Shown piece after piece: positions 20,516 through 30,226 of a stretch of DNA of 64,000 nucleotides (position 1 is its first letter; every line of letters starts with the position of its first letter). The stretch comes from Pandoraea faecigallinarum (lineage in GTDB: Bacteria > Pseudomonadota > Gammaproteobacteria > Burkholderiales > Burkholderiaceae), in assembly GCF_001029105.3 (NCBI RefSeq), contig NZ_CP011807.3, positions 1,922,001 through 1,986,000 of the forward strand. Reading direction: 5' to 3'. A model generated the notes under the pieces. The model saw nothing but the letters and a program-made list of their open reading frames with translations. It was not told the DNA's origin and made no database searches. The position numbers and the translations under genes are program-made.

Positions 20516-22570
20516 ATGAACGCGCGCAAGACACGGCATCCACACACGACCTGGGGCTCGCTCCGCAGTTTCGTCACATCTGCGGTATTCCGGGTGTTAC
20601 TGTCCTCTCCGGCGCCGTGCGTCGATTCCGCCGATCCCTGTACCAGCGCCGTCCACATCGACTGGCTTGACGGGCGTCACCGTGCCGGAGCGCCGACCAC
20701 GGCGCGGATCGCACGGGCCGCCTCCGTTGCCGTCGTGCTGTCGGCCAGCCTGCTGGCGACCTCGGTCGCCCACGCCAAATACGCTATCGCGCAGTACGGC
20801 GAGCCGAAGTACGCCGAGGGATTCACACACTTCGATTACGTCAATCCCGATGCGCCACGCGGCGGCACGTTGACGCTTGCGAACCCCGACCGCCGCACCA
20901 GTTTCGACAAATTCAATCCGTTCACGTTGCGCGGCACGGCCGCGCCGGGTGTGTCCGGACTCATGTTCGAGACGCTCGGCATCGGCAGCGCCGACGAACC
21001 CGCCACCGTCTACGGCCTGCTTGCCGACGACATTGCCGTGGCGCCCGACGGCGCCTCCGTCACGTTTCATCTCAATCCGGCCGCGCGCTTCAACAATGGC
21101 GATCCCGTCACGGCGCAGGACGTGAAATATTCGTTCGACACGTTGATGAGTCCGCAATCGGCGCCCGGCTTCAAGGTGATGCTGGCCGACGTGAAAGGCG
21201 TGACGGTGCTCGACAAAAGCCGCGTGCGTTTCGACTTCCGTCGCGTGAGCCCGGACCTGCCGTTGCTCGTGTCGTCTGTGCCGGTGTTCTCGCCGAAGTG
21301 GGGCGCCGGGCCGCACGGCGAGCGCAAGGCGTTCGATGCGCTGACCTTCGAGCCGCCCGTGGCGAGCGGCCCGTACCGGATCGAGTCCTACGACGGCGGC
21401 CGGCGCATCACGTTCCGGCGCGACCCGAATTACTGGGGCAACGGGCTGCCGGTGCGACGCGGCACCTATAACTTCGAGCGCATCGTCTACAAGCTGTACT
21501 CCGACGACATCGTGCGGCTCGAAGGCTTCAAGGCCGGAGAGTTCGACGCCATCACGGAATACCGCGCCCGCAGTTGGGTGCGCAGCTACGTCGGCAAGCG
21601 ATTCAAGGACGGCGAACTCATCAAGCGCGAATTCGCGCATCGCAATGCCGCGGGCATGCAGGGTTTCATTCTGAACACGCGCCGCGATCTGTTTCGCGAC
21701 GTGCGCGTACGCAAGGCGCTGGACCTTGCGCTGGACTATCAGTGGCTCAATCGTCAACTGTTCTACAACCAGTACCAGCGCATCTACAGCTACTTCACCA
21801 ACAGCGATCTCGCGGCGCGCGGCATGCCAAGCGATGCGGAACTCAAGTTGCTGAGCCCGTTGCGCAAGATGCTCGATCCGGCCGTGTTCGGACCCATGGT
21901 CGTGCAACCGACGACGACCCCGCCGGCAAGTTTGCGCGATAACCTGCGCGAGGCCCGCGAGCTGCTCGCGCAGGCGGGCTGGACGTATCGCGACGGCGCA
22001 CTGCGCAACGCCAGAGGCGAACCCTTCGTGTTCGAATTCCTCGACGACGGCGGTGCGATGGGGCCGGTCGCGTCGGCATACGCACGCAATCTCGCCAAGC
22101 TCGGCATCACGCTCAATTTCCGTACCAGCGATTTCGCGCTGTATCAGAAGCGCCTCGAGACGTTCGACTTCGACATGATCTCGCTGCGCTATCCGGATTC
22201 GCAGATCCCCGGCACCGAACTGCTCGACCGGTTCGGCAGCCAGTCCGCCAACGTGGACGGCTCGGATAACGTAATCGGCCTGAAGGACCCGGCGGTCGAC
22301 GCGCTTCTCGCCGACCTGGTGCGTGCGCACACGTATGAGGATCTGATTGCCGCCGCGCGTGCGCTCGATCGCGTGCTCATGCATGGCTATTACATCGTGC
22401 CGCACTGGTTCTCGTCGACGCATCGCATGGCGTACAAGCAGAACCTGCGCTATCCGCAAAAGTTGCCGCTGTATTTCACCGCCGAAGGCTGGCTCGTCTC
22501 GACGTGGTGGGATTCGCGCTCGGGCACCGAACAGAAGGCGTCCGCAGCTTCGACCGGAGTCGACCGATAA
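20516..22570 (+). CDS. yejA: Extracellular solute-binding protein family 5, YejA-like
   Basis: Periplasmic binding protein of a peptide ABC importer. From the ATG with AGGAGA just ahead it is 684 residues. The likely signal peptide hydrophobic stretch (ASVAVVLSASLLATSVAHA) lies unusually far in, at about residues 71-90, so either the N-terminus is very long or a non-standard downstream start is used. The mature part begins KYAIAQYGEPKYAEGFTHFDYVNPDAPRG in pieces typical of YejA, followed by FSPKWG, SGPYRIESY and HRMAYK. Heads yejABEF, 2 bases before yejB. Confidence 0.9.
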   Translation: MNARKTRHPHTTWGSLRSFVTSAVFRVLLSSPAPCVDSADPCTSAVHIDWLDGRHRAGAPTTARIARAASVAVVLSASLLATSVAHAKYAIAQYGEPKYAEGFTHFDYVNPDAPRGGTLTLANPDRRTSFDKFNPFTLRGTAAPGVSGLMFETLGIGSADEPATVYGLLADDIAVAPDGASVTFHLNPAARFNNGDPVTAQDVKYSFDTLMSPQSAPGFKVMLADVKGVTVLDKSRVRFDFRRVSPDLPLLVSSVPVFSPKWGAGPHGERKAFDALTFEPPVASGPYRIESYDGGRRITFRRDPNYWGNGLPVRRGTYNFERIVYKLYSDDIVRLEGFKAGEFDAITEYRARSWVRSYVGKRFKDGELIKREFAHRNAAGMQGFILNTRRDLFRDVRVRKALDLALDYQWLNRQLFYNQYQRIYSYFTNSDLAARGMPSDAELKLLSPLRKMLDPAVFGPMVVQPTTTPPASLRDNLREARELLAQAGWTYRDGALRNARGEPFVFEFLDDGGAMGPVASAYARNLAKLGITLNFRTSDFALYQKRLETFDFDMISLRYPDSQIPGTELLDRFGSQSANVDGSDNVIGLKDPAVDALLADLVRAHTYEDLIAAARALDRVLMHGYYIVPHWFSSTHRMAYKQNLRYPQKLPLYFTAEGWLVSTWWDSRSGTEQKASAASTGVDR

Positions 22571-22572
22571 CC

Positions 22573-23628
22573 ATGTGGTCCTACATCCTCAAGCGATTGC
22601 TGATCATGATTCCGACGCTGCTCGGCGTGATCACCCTGACCTTCGCGGTCATCCAGTTCGTGCCCGGCGGGCCGGTCGAGCAGGTGATGCTCGAACTCAA
22701 GGGGCGCGGCGGCGGCGGTGAGGCGAGCGGGGGCGGCGGTGGCAGCGACTATCGCGGGCGTCGCGGCATCGACGCCCAGCAACTCGCGCAGATCAAGGCC
22801 CTCTATGGCTTCGACAAGACCCCGATGGAGCGCTATTGGCTGATGCTCAAACGCTTCGCGCGGTTCGATCTCGGGCAGAGCTATTTTCACCATCAAAGCG
22901 TGTGGTCGCTCATCGTATCGAAGCTGCCGGTGTCAATCTCGCTGGGGCTCTGGACGTTCTTTCTCACCTATCTGATATCGGTGCCGTTGGGCATCGCCAA
23001 GGCGGTGCGCAACGGGTCGCGCTTCGATACGCTCACCAGTCTGGTCGTGCTCGTGGGGTACGCGATTCCGGGCTTCGTGCTCGGCGTGTTGTTGCTGGTG
23101 CTGTTCGGCGGCGGTACGTTCTGGCAGTTGTTCCCGCTGCGCGAGCTGGTCTCCGACAACTGGAGCGATCTGTCGTGGCCCGCAAAGATCACTGACTATC
23201 TGTGGCACATCACGTTGCCGGTGACGGCGTCGGTGGTCGGCAGCTTCGCCGTCATTACCATGCTCACGAAAAACGCATTCCTCGACGAAATTCGCCGCCA
23301 GTATGTGTTGACGGCGCGCGCCAAGGGGCTCTCCGAGCGTAAGGTGCTGTTCAAGCATGTGTTTCGCAACGCGCTGATTCCGCTCATTACCGGTTTTCCC
23401 GCCGCATTCATCGGCGCGTTTTTCGCGGGCAGCCTGCTCATCGAGACGCTGTTTTCGCTCGACGGTCTGGGCCGTCTGTCGTACGAATCGGTGCAGCGCC
23501 GCGATTATCCGGTCGTGCTCGGTTCGCTGTATCTGTTCACGCTCATCGGGCTGGTGACGAAGCTCATCTCCGACCTCTGCTACGTGCTGGTCGACCCGCG
23601 TATTCAATTCGATCGAGTGGAGCATTGA
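22573..23628 (+). CDS. yejB: Peptide ABC transporter permease YejB
   Basis: 351-residue inner-membrane permease. It starts MWSYILKRLLIMIPTLLGV, the first transmembrane segment typical of DppB/YejB, and carries a periplasmic Gly-rich loop (GRGGGGEASGGGGG) early on. The EAA loop reads ARAKGLSERKVLFKHVFRNALIP. The start follows the yejA stop after two bases. It forms the channel with YejE. Confidence 0.93.
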   Translation: MWSYILKRLLIMIPTLLGVITLTFAVIQFVPGGPVEQVMLELKGRGGGGEASGGGGGSDYRGRRGIDAQQLAQIKALYGFDKTPMERYWLMLKRFARFDLGQSYFHHQSVWSLIVSKLPVSISLGLWTFFLTYLISVPLGIAKAVRNGSRFDTLTSLVVLVGYAIPGFVLGVLLLVLFGGGTFWQLFPLRELVSDNWSDLSWPAKITDYLWHITLPVTASVVGSFAVITMLTKNAFLDEIRRQYVLTARAKGLSERKVLFKHVFRNALIPLITGFPAAFIGAFFAGSLLIETLFSLDGLGRLSYESVQRRDYPVVLGSLYLFTLIGLVTKLISDLCYVLVDPRIQFDRVEH

Positions 23629-23629
23629 C

Positions 23630-24733
23630 GTGACCCGATCCGCCACGCCATCGCCACGCATGTCTTCCCATGCCGCCTCGCGCGCCGCGCGCTCGCCCCG
23701 GTGGCGTGTCTGGCGGCGTTTTCGCAGCCACCGCCTCGGTTACTGGAGCCTGGTCGCCTTCGTCGTGCTGTTCGGCGTCAGTCTCTTCGCCGAGGTTATC
23801 GCCAACGACAAGCCGTGGGTCGTTCGCTACGAAGGGCAATGGTATTTCCCGTTCGTGAAGACGTACCCCGAATCGACCTTCGGCGGCGACTTCCCCACGC
23901 CGACGGATTACCTCGACCCGTTCATCGAAGACCGGATTCGCTCGGGCGAGAACTTCGCGATCTATCCGCCGGTGCGCTACCGCTACGACACCATCAACTA
24001 TTTCGCCAAGGTGCCGAATCCGGCGTCGCCGTCGTCGGAGAACTGGCTGGGCACGGACGACCGCGGTCGCGACGTGTTCGCGCGCCTGCTCTACGGCTTC
24101 CGGTTATCGGTGATCTTCGCGCTCGCGCTCACCGTCTCCGGCACGCTGCTCGGCATGATTGCGGGCGCCGTGCAGGGTTTCTACGGCGGACGCATCGATC
24201 TCACCTTGCAGCGGCTCATCGAGATATGGGGTTCGTTGCCGGAGCTGTATCTGCTGATCATTTTCGCGTCGATCTTCGAGCCGCATCTGTGGCTGTTGTT
24301 CGTGCTGCTCTCGCTGTTCGGCTGGATCGGGTTGTCCGATTACGTACGCGCCGAATTCCTGCGCAACCGTCAACTGGATTACGTGCGTGCCGCGCGCGCG
24401 ATGGGCCTGTCGAACTGGCAGATCATCCGGCGCCACGTGCTGCCCAACAGCATGACGCCTGTCATCACATTCCTGCCGTTTCGCATGAGCGGGGCGATTC
24501 TGGCGCTCACCAGTCTCGACTTTCTCGGGCTGGGGGTGCCGCCGCCCACGCCGAGTCTCGGCGAATTGCTCAACCAGGGGAAGGCAAATCTGGACGCATG
24601 GTGGATTTCGCTGGCAACGTTCGTCGTGCTGGTGCTCACGCTTTTGCTGCTGACGTTCATGGGTGACGCCTTGCGCAATGCACTCGATACGCGTGTCGCG
24701 GATAAGCAGGCTGCGGCCGGGGGGGCGATGTGA
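23630..24733 (+). CDS. yejE: Peptide ABC transporter permease YejE
   Basis: 367-residue DppC-type permease, GTG start one base after the yejB stop. A basic N-terminus (RWRVWRRFRSHRLGYWSL) leads into TM1; the large periplasmic loop contains YEGQWYFPFVKTYPESTFGGDF, typical of YejE. The EAA loop reads ARAMGLSNWQIIRRHVLPNSMTP. Overlaps the ATPase gene by four bases. Confidence 0.93.
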   Translation: MTRSATPSPRMSSHAASRAARSPRWRVWRRFRSHRLGYWSLVAFVVLFGVSLFAEVIANDKPWVVRYEGQWYFPFVKTYPESTFGGDFPTPTDYLDPFIEDRIRSGENFAIYPPVRYRYDTINYFAKVPNPASPSSENWLGTDDRGRDVFARLLYGFRLSVIFALALTVSGTLLGMIAGAVQGFYGGRIDLTLQRLIEIWGSLPELYLLIIFASIFEPHLWLLFVLLSLFGWIGLSDYVRAEFLRNRQLDYVRAARAMGLSNWQIIRRHVLPNSMTPVITFLPFRMSGAILALTSLDFLGLGVPPPTPSLGELLNQGKANLDAWWISLATFVVLVLTLLLLTFMGDALRNALDTRVADKQAAAGGAM

Positions 24734-26325
24734 ACGCGCCGTTGCTCAGTATCGATCGTCTTTCGGTGCGCTTTGGCGATACCGAGGCGGTGAAGGACGT
24801 GAGTCTGGCCATCGGGCGCGGCGAACGGGTTGCGCTCGTCGGCGAGTCGGGGTCGGGCAAGAGCGTGACGGCGCTCGCCATTCTGCGCCTGTTGCAGGAC
24901 GCCGAGATTCAGGGACGCATCGTGCTCGATGGCGTGGATCTGGCGGCGCTCGGCGAGCGCGAGATGCGCGGACTGCGCGGTAACGACGTTGCCATGATTT
25001 TTCAGGAGCCGATGACCGCGCTCAATCCGCTCTATCCGATCGGCGAGCAGATTGCCGAAGCGCTGGAACTGCACGAAGGGCTGTCGAAAAAAGATGCCAG
25101 ACTGCGCGCCGTTGAGTTGTTGCGCCGCACGGGCATTCCGGAGCCGGAGCGCCGCGTATCGCACTTCCCGCACGAATTGTCGGGCGGACAGCGACAACGG
25201 GCCATGATCGCGATGGCGCTCGCCTGTCGTCCCAAGTTGCTGCTGGCCGACGAGCCGACGACCGCACTCGACGTCACCATTCGCGCGCAGATCATCGAGC
25301 TGCTGCTCGAATTGCAGCGCGACGCCGCCGAGAAGCGCGGTATGGCGGTGTTGCTCATCACGCACGATCTGAATTTGGTACGGCGCTTCGCCCAGCGCGT
25401 TGCGGTAATGGAAAAGGGCGTGCTCGTCGAGTGTGCCGATACCGAGACGCTGTTCGCGAATCCGCAGCATCCCTACACGCGCAAGCTGATCGACAGCCGG
25501 CCGCTTCGCGAGGTTCATCCCGTTTTGCCGATCGCACCGGTGCTGCTCGAAGGGCGGGGGGTGACCGTGGACTACGCGACGGCGCAACCCGGCCTGCGCG
25601 GCTGGTTCCGGCGTGGCCGGTTCCGCGCCGTGCATCCGGTCGATCTGGCGCTACGTCAGGGGGAAACGCTGGGCGTGGTGGGCGAGTCCGGTTCGGGCAA
25701 GACGACGCTCGCGATGGCGATGCTCGGCCTTCAGCACACCAGCGCCGGACAGATCGAGTTTCAGGGCGAGCCGCTCGGGTCGTATCGCGGCGCGGCGCGG
25801 CGCACGCTGCGCTCACGCATGCAGATCGTCTTTCAGGATCCGTTCGGATCGTTGTCGCCGCGGATGACCATCGAGGAGATCGTGGGCGAAGGGCTGGCGC
25901 TGCATCGTCCGCAATTGAGCGAGGACGAGCGCCGTACGCGCGTTGCCGAGGTCTTGCGCGAGGTCGGTATCGATGCCCGTGCGATGTCGCGCTACCCCCA
26001 CGAATTCTCCGGCGGTCAACGGCAACGGATTGCGATTGCGCGTGCGCTAGTAGTGGATCCGCAAATCCTCGTGCTCGACGAGCCGACCAGCGCGCTCGAC
26101 GTCTCGATTCAGCAGCAGGTGCTCCACCTGCTGGCCCAATTGCAGATCAAGTACAACCTGAGTTATCTGTTCATCAGCCACGATCTCGCCGTCATGCGGG
26201 CGATGGCACACCGGGTTTTGGTGTTCAAAGACGGCCATCTCGTGGAGCAGGGCGATACGGAGTCGGTATTTTTTGATCCGCAAAACGAGTACACCCGAGA
26301 GCTTGTCGCGGCAGCCATGCTGTAG
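24730..26325 (+). CDS. yejF: Peptide ABC transporter ATP-binding protein YejF (two ABC domains)
   Basis: 531 residues with two complete ATPase domains: first Walker A GESGSGKSV and signature LSGGQRQR with LLADEPTTALD; second GESGSGKTT, FSGGQRQR and LVLDEPTSALD. This matches YejF, a fused DppD/DppF pair. GTG start within an ATGTGA overlap, so coupled to yejE. In E. coli YejABEF imports peptides including microcin C; substrate here inferred from the family. Confidence 0.95.
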   Translation: MNAPLLSIDRLSVRFGDTEAVKDVSLAIGRGERVALVGESGSGKSVTALAILRLLQDAEIQGRIVLDGVDLAALGEREMRGLRGNDVAMIFQEPMTALNPLYPIGEQIAEALELHEGLSKKDARLRAVELLRRTGIPEPERRVSHFPHELSGGQRQRAMIAMALACRPKLLLADEPTTALDVTIRAQIIELLLELQRDAAEKRGMAVLLITHDLNLVRRFAQRVAVMEKGVLVECADTETLFANPQHPYTRKLIDSRPLREVHPVLPIAPVLLEGRGVTVDYATAQPGLRGWFRRGRFRAVHPVDLALRQGETLGVVGESGSGKTTLAMAMLGLQHTSAGQIEFQGEPLGSYRGAARRTLRSRMQIVFQDPFGSLSPRMTIEEIVGEGLALHRPQLSEDERRTRVAEVLREVGIDARAMSRYPHEFSGGQRQRIAIARALVVDPQILVLDEPTSALDVSIQQQVLHLLAQLQIKYNLSYLFISHDLAVMRAMAHRVLVFKDGHLVEQGDTESVFFDPQNEYTRELVAAAML

Positions 26326-26647
26326 GTCGGTGACATCGCAGTGAAACATCATATAACGTCGCGGAACATCGGCTAAATCGCAAGGGCTTGATTGTTAATG
26401 AAAATTTTCTGGTTGTGGCAATTGTTTTTTTCTATTACCTTTTGACATCATGTGACGTTCACATTACTATCGCGTACCAATTAAGTTGATTATTCAACGA
26501 GTTAACCGGCCGGAGCATAGGCCGGTTCAGAGAACAGGTTCGGCGGTGGGTCTGCCGGGCGTGACTCGACGGTTTTCAACACGGCAGCATCCTGTTGCAC
26601 CTGGCGAGCTACTCATCGGCCATCCGACTCAACCAACCCGGCGACCA
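26326..26647 (+). other. AT-rich intergenic region before the NlpC/P60 gene
   Basis: About 320 bases, clearly richer in A and T than the surroundings between 26340 and 26500. It holds the promoter listed separately and a ~170-base leader. No gene, riboswitch or terminator after yejF was recognised. Confidence 0.5.
26442..26470 (+). promoter_or_regulatory. Strong sigma-70 promoter for the NlpC/P60 gene
   Basis: Perfect -35 TTGACA, a 17-base spacer and TACTAT (4/6) as -10, in an AT-rich block; the start would be near 26477. Confidence 0.75.
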
Positions 26648-27349
26648 ATGCAGACGAAACCTACGCGCACCCGCAAGACTCTCCTTCTCGCGTTCACCGC
26701 CGCCGGCCTCGTCACCGCTTCGTTGGCGGCCAGGGCCGACGACTACAACAATGGCCCGACCGCTGCCGCCCGTGCAGCCGCTGCGGCCAATCAGGCAAGC
26801 AACGCTTCCCAGAACACTGCCAATGTCGCCACGGTGGCCGGCGACGCCGCTCAGCCTGCCGTCGAAGAGTCGCGCGTGCAACGTGCGCAGAAGCTGCTCT
26901 CGAACGTCACGGACAAGGCATCCGACGTCGTCCTCGGCGCGCTGAATTACATCGGCGTGCGGTACAAGTACGGCGGCAACACGCCGGATAGCGGTCTGGA
27001 TTGCAGCGGCTTCGTGCGCTATGTGTTCCAGGACACGCTTAACTTCATGCTGCCGCGCCGCTCGGAAGAAATGAGTCAGGTGGGTGAGCGTATCGCCAAG
27101 ACCGATCTGAAGCCGGGCGATCTGGTGTTCTTCAACACCATGCGTCGCAGCTTCTCGCACGTGGGTATCTATATTGGTGGCGACAAGTTCGTGCATGCGC
27201 CTGCCACCGGCGGCAAGATCCGCGTGGAAGACCTGCGCGAATCGTACTGGTCGGCCCGCTACAACGGCGCTCGCCGTGTCGAGACGCTCAAGGCCAGCGC
27301 GGAACTTACGCGTGTCGAACAGCTCTTCAAGAACGATCACCCGATGTAA
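26648..27349 (+). CDS. NlpC/P60 family peptidoglycan endopeptidase
   Basis: 233 residues. A signal peptide (TRKTLLLAFTAAGLVTASLAARA) is followed by an Ala/Asn-rich linker and a C40 peptidase domain: catalytic C119 in LDCSGFVRYVF and H171 in FSHVGIYIGG, plus FVHAPATGGKI. Such enzymes cut the D-Glu to diamino-acid bond in stem peptides during cell-wall growth. Likely E. coli counterparts are MepS/Spr or MepH types. Monocistronic, with a strong promoter and a terminator. Confidence 0.9.
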   Translation: MQTKPTRTRKTLLLAFTAAGLVTASLAARADDYNNGPTAAARAAAAANQASNASQNTANVATVAGDAAQPAVEESRVQRAQKLLSNVTDKASDVVLGALNYIGVRYKYGGNTPDSGLDCSGFVRYVFQDTLNFMLPRRSEEMSQVGERIAKTDLKPGDLVFFNTMRRSFSHVGIYIGGDKFVHAPATGGKIRVEDLRESYWSARYNGARRVETLKASAELTRVEQLFKNDHPM

Positions 27350-27393
27350 GTCGCCCATGCTCGCGAAGTTGGCGGGCCAGGGTGCAGAGCAAG

Positions 27394-27418
27394 ATGCCGC
27401 CCACTGGGCGGCATTTTT
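27394..27418 (+). terminator. Terminator after the NlpC/P60 gene
   Basis: ATGCCGCC, a CACTG loop and GGCGGCAT, followed by TTTT. Works on the plus strand only. Confidence 0.8.
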
Positions 27419-27448
27419 GTTGGTGCGTCTCGCGACGAGGGGATGCGC

Positions 27449-28549
27449 TCAGCGGGCCGCTTGCGTCGCGCCGCGTGTGGTGCCCGTCTGCGCATCGGCG
27501 AGTTTGCGCTGAATCTCCGGCCACATTCCGGCGACGGCTTCCTCGCCCGCCAGAATCGCGCGATTGCGCCCCTGGAAATCCGATGCGCCCATTTTCGCCA
27601 GCGACGGACGAATCACGATGTCGGCATTCTTTTCCAGTTCGTACTGCTTGATCGACTGTCCCATGATCGTGAAGGTCTGCATCAGGATGTCGAACTGGCC
27701 TTGCGTTGCCTGCGCCGTCGGGTTGGCCGAGATGTCGACGGCGATCACGAAGTCCGCCCCCATCTGCCGCGCATATTCGGCCGGCACCGGCGCGACGAGG
27801 CCGCCGTCGACGTAATCGCGACCGCCGATGTGAACGGGCTCGAACACGCCCGGCACGCTGCTCGATGCCCGCACTGCCTGCCCGGTATTGCCGCGACGGA
27901 ACAGGATCGGCGCCCCGCTTTGCAGGTCTGTGGCCACAATGCCCAACTGGCGCGGCATCTGCTCGATCGTACGGTCCTTGAGCACCTTGTTGACGTACGA
28001 CTGAAGGGCCTCGCCGCGCAACATGCCGCGTGAGCGGAAGGGCATGGTCCAGTCGCTGATCGACGCTTCGTCCATCGTCGAGGCCAGGCGATTGAGCTGG
28101 AAGCCGTTCAGTCCGGAGGCGTACATTGCCCCCACCACGCTGCCCGCACTGGTGCCCACGACGATATCGGCATGAATGCCGCGCGCCTCCAGCGCCTTGA
28201 TCACACCCACGTGTGCAAAGCCACGTGCGGCGCCGCCTCCCAGCGCGAGACCGATTTTCAGCGGACGCACCACCTTGGGCGGGGGCACCGGCATGGCGGG
28301 CGCTTGTGCGACGGGCGGCTGCGTGGATGACGTGACCGGCGCGTTGGCTTGCGAGTCGGAGGGTGGGGCGCTCGCACACCCGGCAAGCACGGCGGCCATT
28401 GCTGCGGCAGCGAGCATCGCGCGGGTCGTGCCGGACAGAGGCCTCGAGGGGCGGTGCTTCGATGCGGCGCGAGGGGGGGCGGACGCGAGGGGGGTATCGG
28501 CGGCCATCGCGGCAACGGCGCGACGCAGAGTTTGAATCAACGACAACAA
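27449..28549 (-). CDS. Patatin-like phospholipase lipoprotein (RssA family)
   Basis: Serine acyl hydrolase. Residues from the core: oxyanion-hole LGGGAARGFAHVG, nucleophile elbow GTSAGS, and the DGG of the dyad in YVDGGLVAPVP, so the active site is complete. Upstream of the core a hydrophobic run ends LAGC, a lipobox, so it is probably outer-membrane anchored. Start is unclear: a TTG with GGAG seven bases ahead (used here, 366 residues), an ATG at 28507 with no binding site, or further upstream. The substrate is unknown. Confidence 0.85.
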   Translation of the reverse strand: MLSLIQTLRRAVAAMAADTPLASAPPRAASKHRPSRPLSGTTRAMLAAAAMAAVLAGCASAPPSDSQANAPVTSSTQPPVAQAPAMPVPPPKVVRPLKIGLALGGGAARGFAHVGVIKALEARGIHADIVVGTSAGSVVGAMYASGLNGFQLNRLASTMDEASISDWTMPFRSRGMLRGEALQSYVNKVLKDRTIEQMPRQLGIVATDLQSGAPILFRRGNTGQAVRASSSVPGVFEPVHIGGRDYVDGGLVAPVPAEYARQMGADFVIAVDISANPTAQATQGQFDILMQTFTIMGQSIKQYELEKNADIVIRPSLAKMGASDFQGRNRAILAGEEAVAGMWPEIQRKLADAQTGTTRGATQAAR

Positions 28550-29019
28550 GGGGATACTCCGGCAGGGCAGGACAGACGCTTGCGGCACCGTTAATCGGTC
28601 GGATGGGAAGGCCAGCGGGCGTCGACGCGCAATTTTACGGCGATTGGAGCGGTACCGATACAAATCGGTTCACTTTTCGAGGGTGCCATCGGTGTGCGGC
28701 GACCCGATGTGGAACCTTTGATGGGATGTCTCGTCTTATCTGCCGCAACCCGCGCGACGTTGGAAGACGTCGCCTGGCCCATCCGGCCCACCCTTCGGGC
28801 GGCGCACCGAAATGCGCTGTAACCGCCTGCAACCCGCTGCGACCGATTGACGTGTGAAGCCGCCCACCGCCGGCGCGTCTGCGTTCCTTCGCTCTCCTGG
28901 CGCCGCCGTTCCCGATAGTGAACATGTGAATCAACGCGAATGGGAATCATTTGCGTTGATACGTATTTTTCATTATGCTGTTCTCCTCTACGAAACCATG
29001 ATTGCGAGGGGAACGGCCC
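28550..29019. other. Divergent intergenic region before the iron-binding protein
   Basis: 470 bases with no supported gene. The 3' part holds the Fur-like dyad and a possible promoter. The segment 28680-28860 contains only short GC-rich sequence and no clear element. Confidence 0.4.
28931..28959 (+). promoter_or_regulatory. Fur-box-like dyad
   Basis: GCGAATGGGAATCATTTGC at 28936-28954 matches the 19-base Fur consensus at 13 positions by eye. It is centred inside a larger perfect inverted repeat, TCAACGC...GCGTTGA. It lies ~60 bases upstream of a ferric-iron-binding protein gene and overlaps a possible -35 (TTTGCG, then TATGCT 18 bases on), as expected for iron-dependent repression. Confidence 0.7.
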
Positions 29020-30072
29020 ATGAAGGCAAAGACGATCGGCAAACTGGCGCGACTGACGGTGCTCGGCGCGACGCTGGCCGCAGCATTTGGTGCGCAGGCG
29101 GACAGTGGCGTGCTGAACTTGTATTCGGCGCGTCACTATCAGACCGACGAGCAGTTGTACGGCACGTTCACCAGGCAGACCGGTATCAAGATCAATCGCA
29201 TCGAAGCCGATGACGCGGCACTGCTGGAACGGCTGAAGAGCGAAGGTGCGAAAAGCCCGGCCGACGTCATTCTGATGGTCGACGCGGCGCGTCTGGCCAA
29301 GGCCGACGAAGCGGGGCTGTTCCAGCCGACAAGATCCGCCACGCTCGACGCGCGGATTCCTGCCAAGCTGCATTCGGCCGGTACGAAGGCCGGCACGGAC
29401 TGGTACGGCTTTTCGACGCGCGCCCGCGTGATCGTCTACAACAAGGACAAGGTTGATCCGAAGACGGTGCAGACGTACGCGTCGCTTGCCGATCCGTCGC
29501 ACAAGGGGCAGGTCTGCACGCGCTCGGGCTCGCATCCGTACATGCTTTCGCTGGTCGGGGCGCTCATTGGCCGTGAAGGCGCACAAGCCACGCAGAAGTG
29601 GGCAGAAGGCATGGTGGCGAACTTCGCGCGTGCGCCGCGCGGCGGCGACACCGACCAGATCAAGGCCGTGGCGACGGGCGAATGCGGGGTGGCGCTGGCG
29701 AACTCGTATTACTACGTGCGCATGGCTCGCTCGGACAAGCCCGAGGACAAGGCGCTGATGTCGAAGGTCGGATTCGTCTGGCCGGATCAGGCGGGCAAGG
29801 GCACGCACGTGAACGTGGCAGGGGCCGGCATCGCCAAGCACGCGCCGAACCATGCCAACGCGGTCAAATTCCTGGAGTACCTGGCGAGCGACGAAGCGCA
29901 ACAATACTTCGCCAATGGCAACAACGAATGGCCGGCGGTGCAGACAACCAAGCTGGACAACCCGGCGCTCACCTCGCTGGGCGAATTCAAGGCGGAGGAT
30001 GTCTCCATCGGCACCATCGCGAAGAATCTGCCCGAAGCGCAGCGCATTCTGGATCGCGCCGGTTACAAATAA
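29020..30072 (+). CDS. Fe(III) ABC transporter substrate-binding protein (FutA/FbpA type)
   Basis: 350 residues from the second ATG, which has GAGGGG ahead. Signal peptide ARLTVLGATLAAAFGAQA; the mature protein starts DSGVLNLYSARHYQTDEQLY, as in ferric-ion-binding proteins. The iron-ligand tyrosine pair is visible in NSYYYVRMARSD, and GDTDQIKAVATGECGVA is conserved. No permease or ATPase gene is adjacent, so transport partners must be elsewhere. A Fur-like box upstream supports iron control. Confidence 0.9.
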   Translation: MKAKTIGKLARLTVLGATLAAAFGAQADSGVLNLYSARHYQTDEQLYGTFTRQTGIKINRIEADDAALLERLKSEGAKSPADVILMVDAARLAKADEAGLFQPTRSATLDARIPAKLHSAGTKAGTDWYGFSTRARVIVYNKDKVDPKTVQTYASLADPSHKGQVCTRSGSHPYMLSLVGALIGREGAQATQKWAEGMVANFARAPRGGDTDQIKAVATGECGVALANSYYYVRMARSDKPEDKALMSKVGFVWPDQAGKGTHVNVAGAGIAKHAPNHANAVKFLEYLASDEAQQYFANGNNEWPAVQTTKLDNPALTSLGEFKAEDVSIGTIAKNLPEAQRILDRAGYK

Positions 30073-30126
30073 GCCGCATCCGAACGTCGCAGGCGACGCT
30101 GCGACGTGAGGCGACATGACGTAAAG

Positions 30127-30170
30127 CGCCAAGGGCGCCGGAAGTTTCCGGCGCCCTTGGCGTTCGTTTT
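30127..30170 (+). terminator. Terminator after the iron-binding protein gene
   Basis: A long stem starting CGCCAAGGGCGCCGGAA with its full complement, then CGTTTT. Confidence 0.85.
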
Positions 30171-30226
30171 GCGGATTTGCGTGCTGGCGGCGTGCGGATC
30201 GCGCAGCACGTTAATGCCGCATTCGA

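Noticed and set aside
20597..22459. 620-codon minus-strand frame opposite yejA
   Set aside because: Antisense to a conserved solute-binding protein; no motif.
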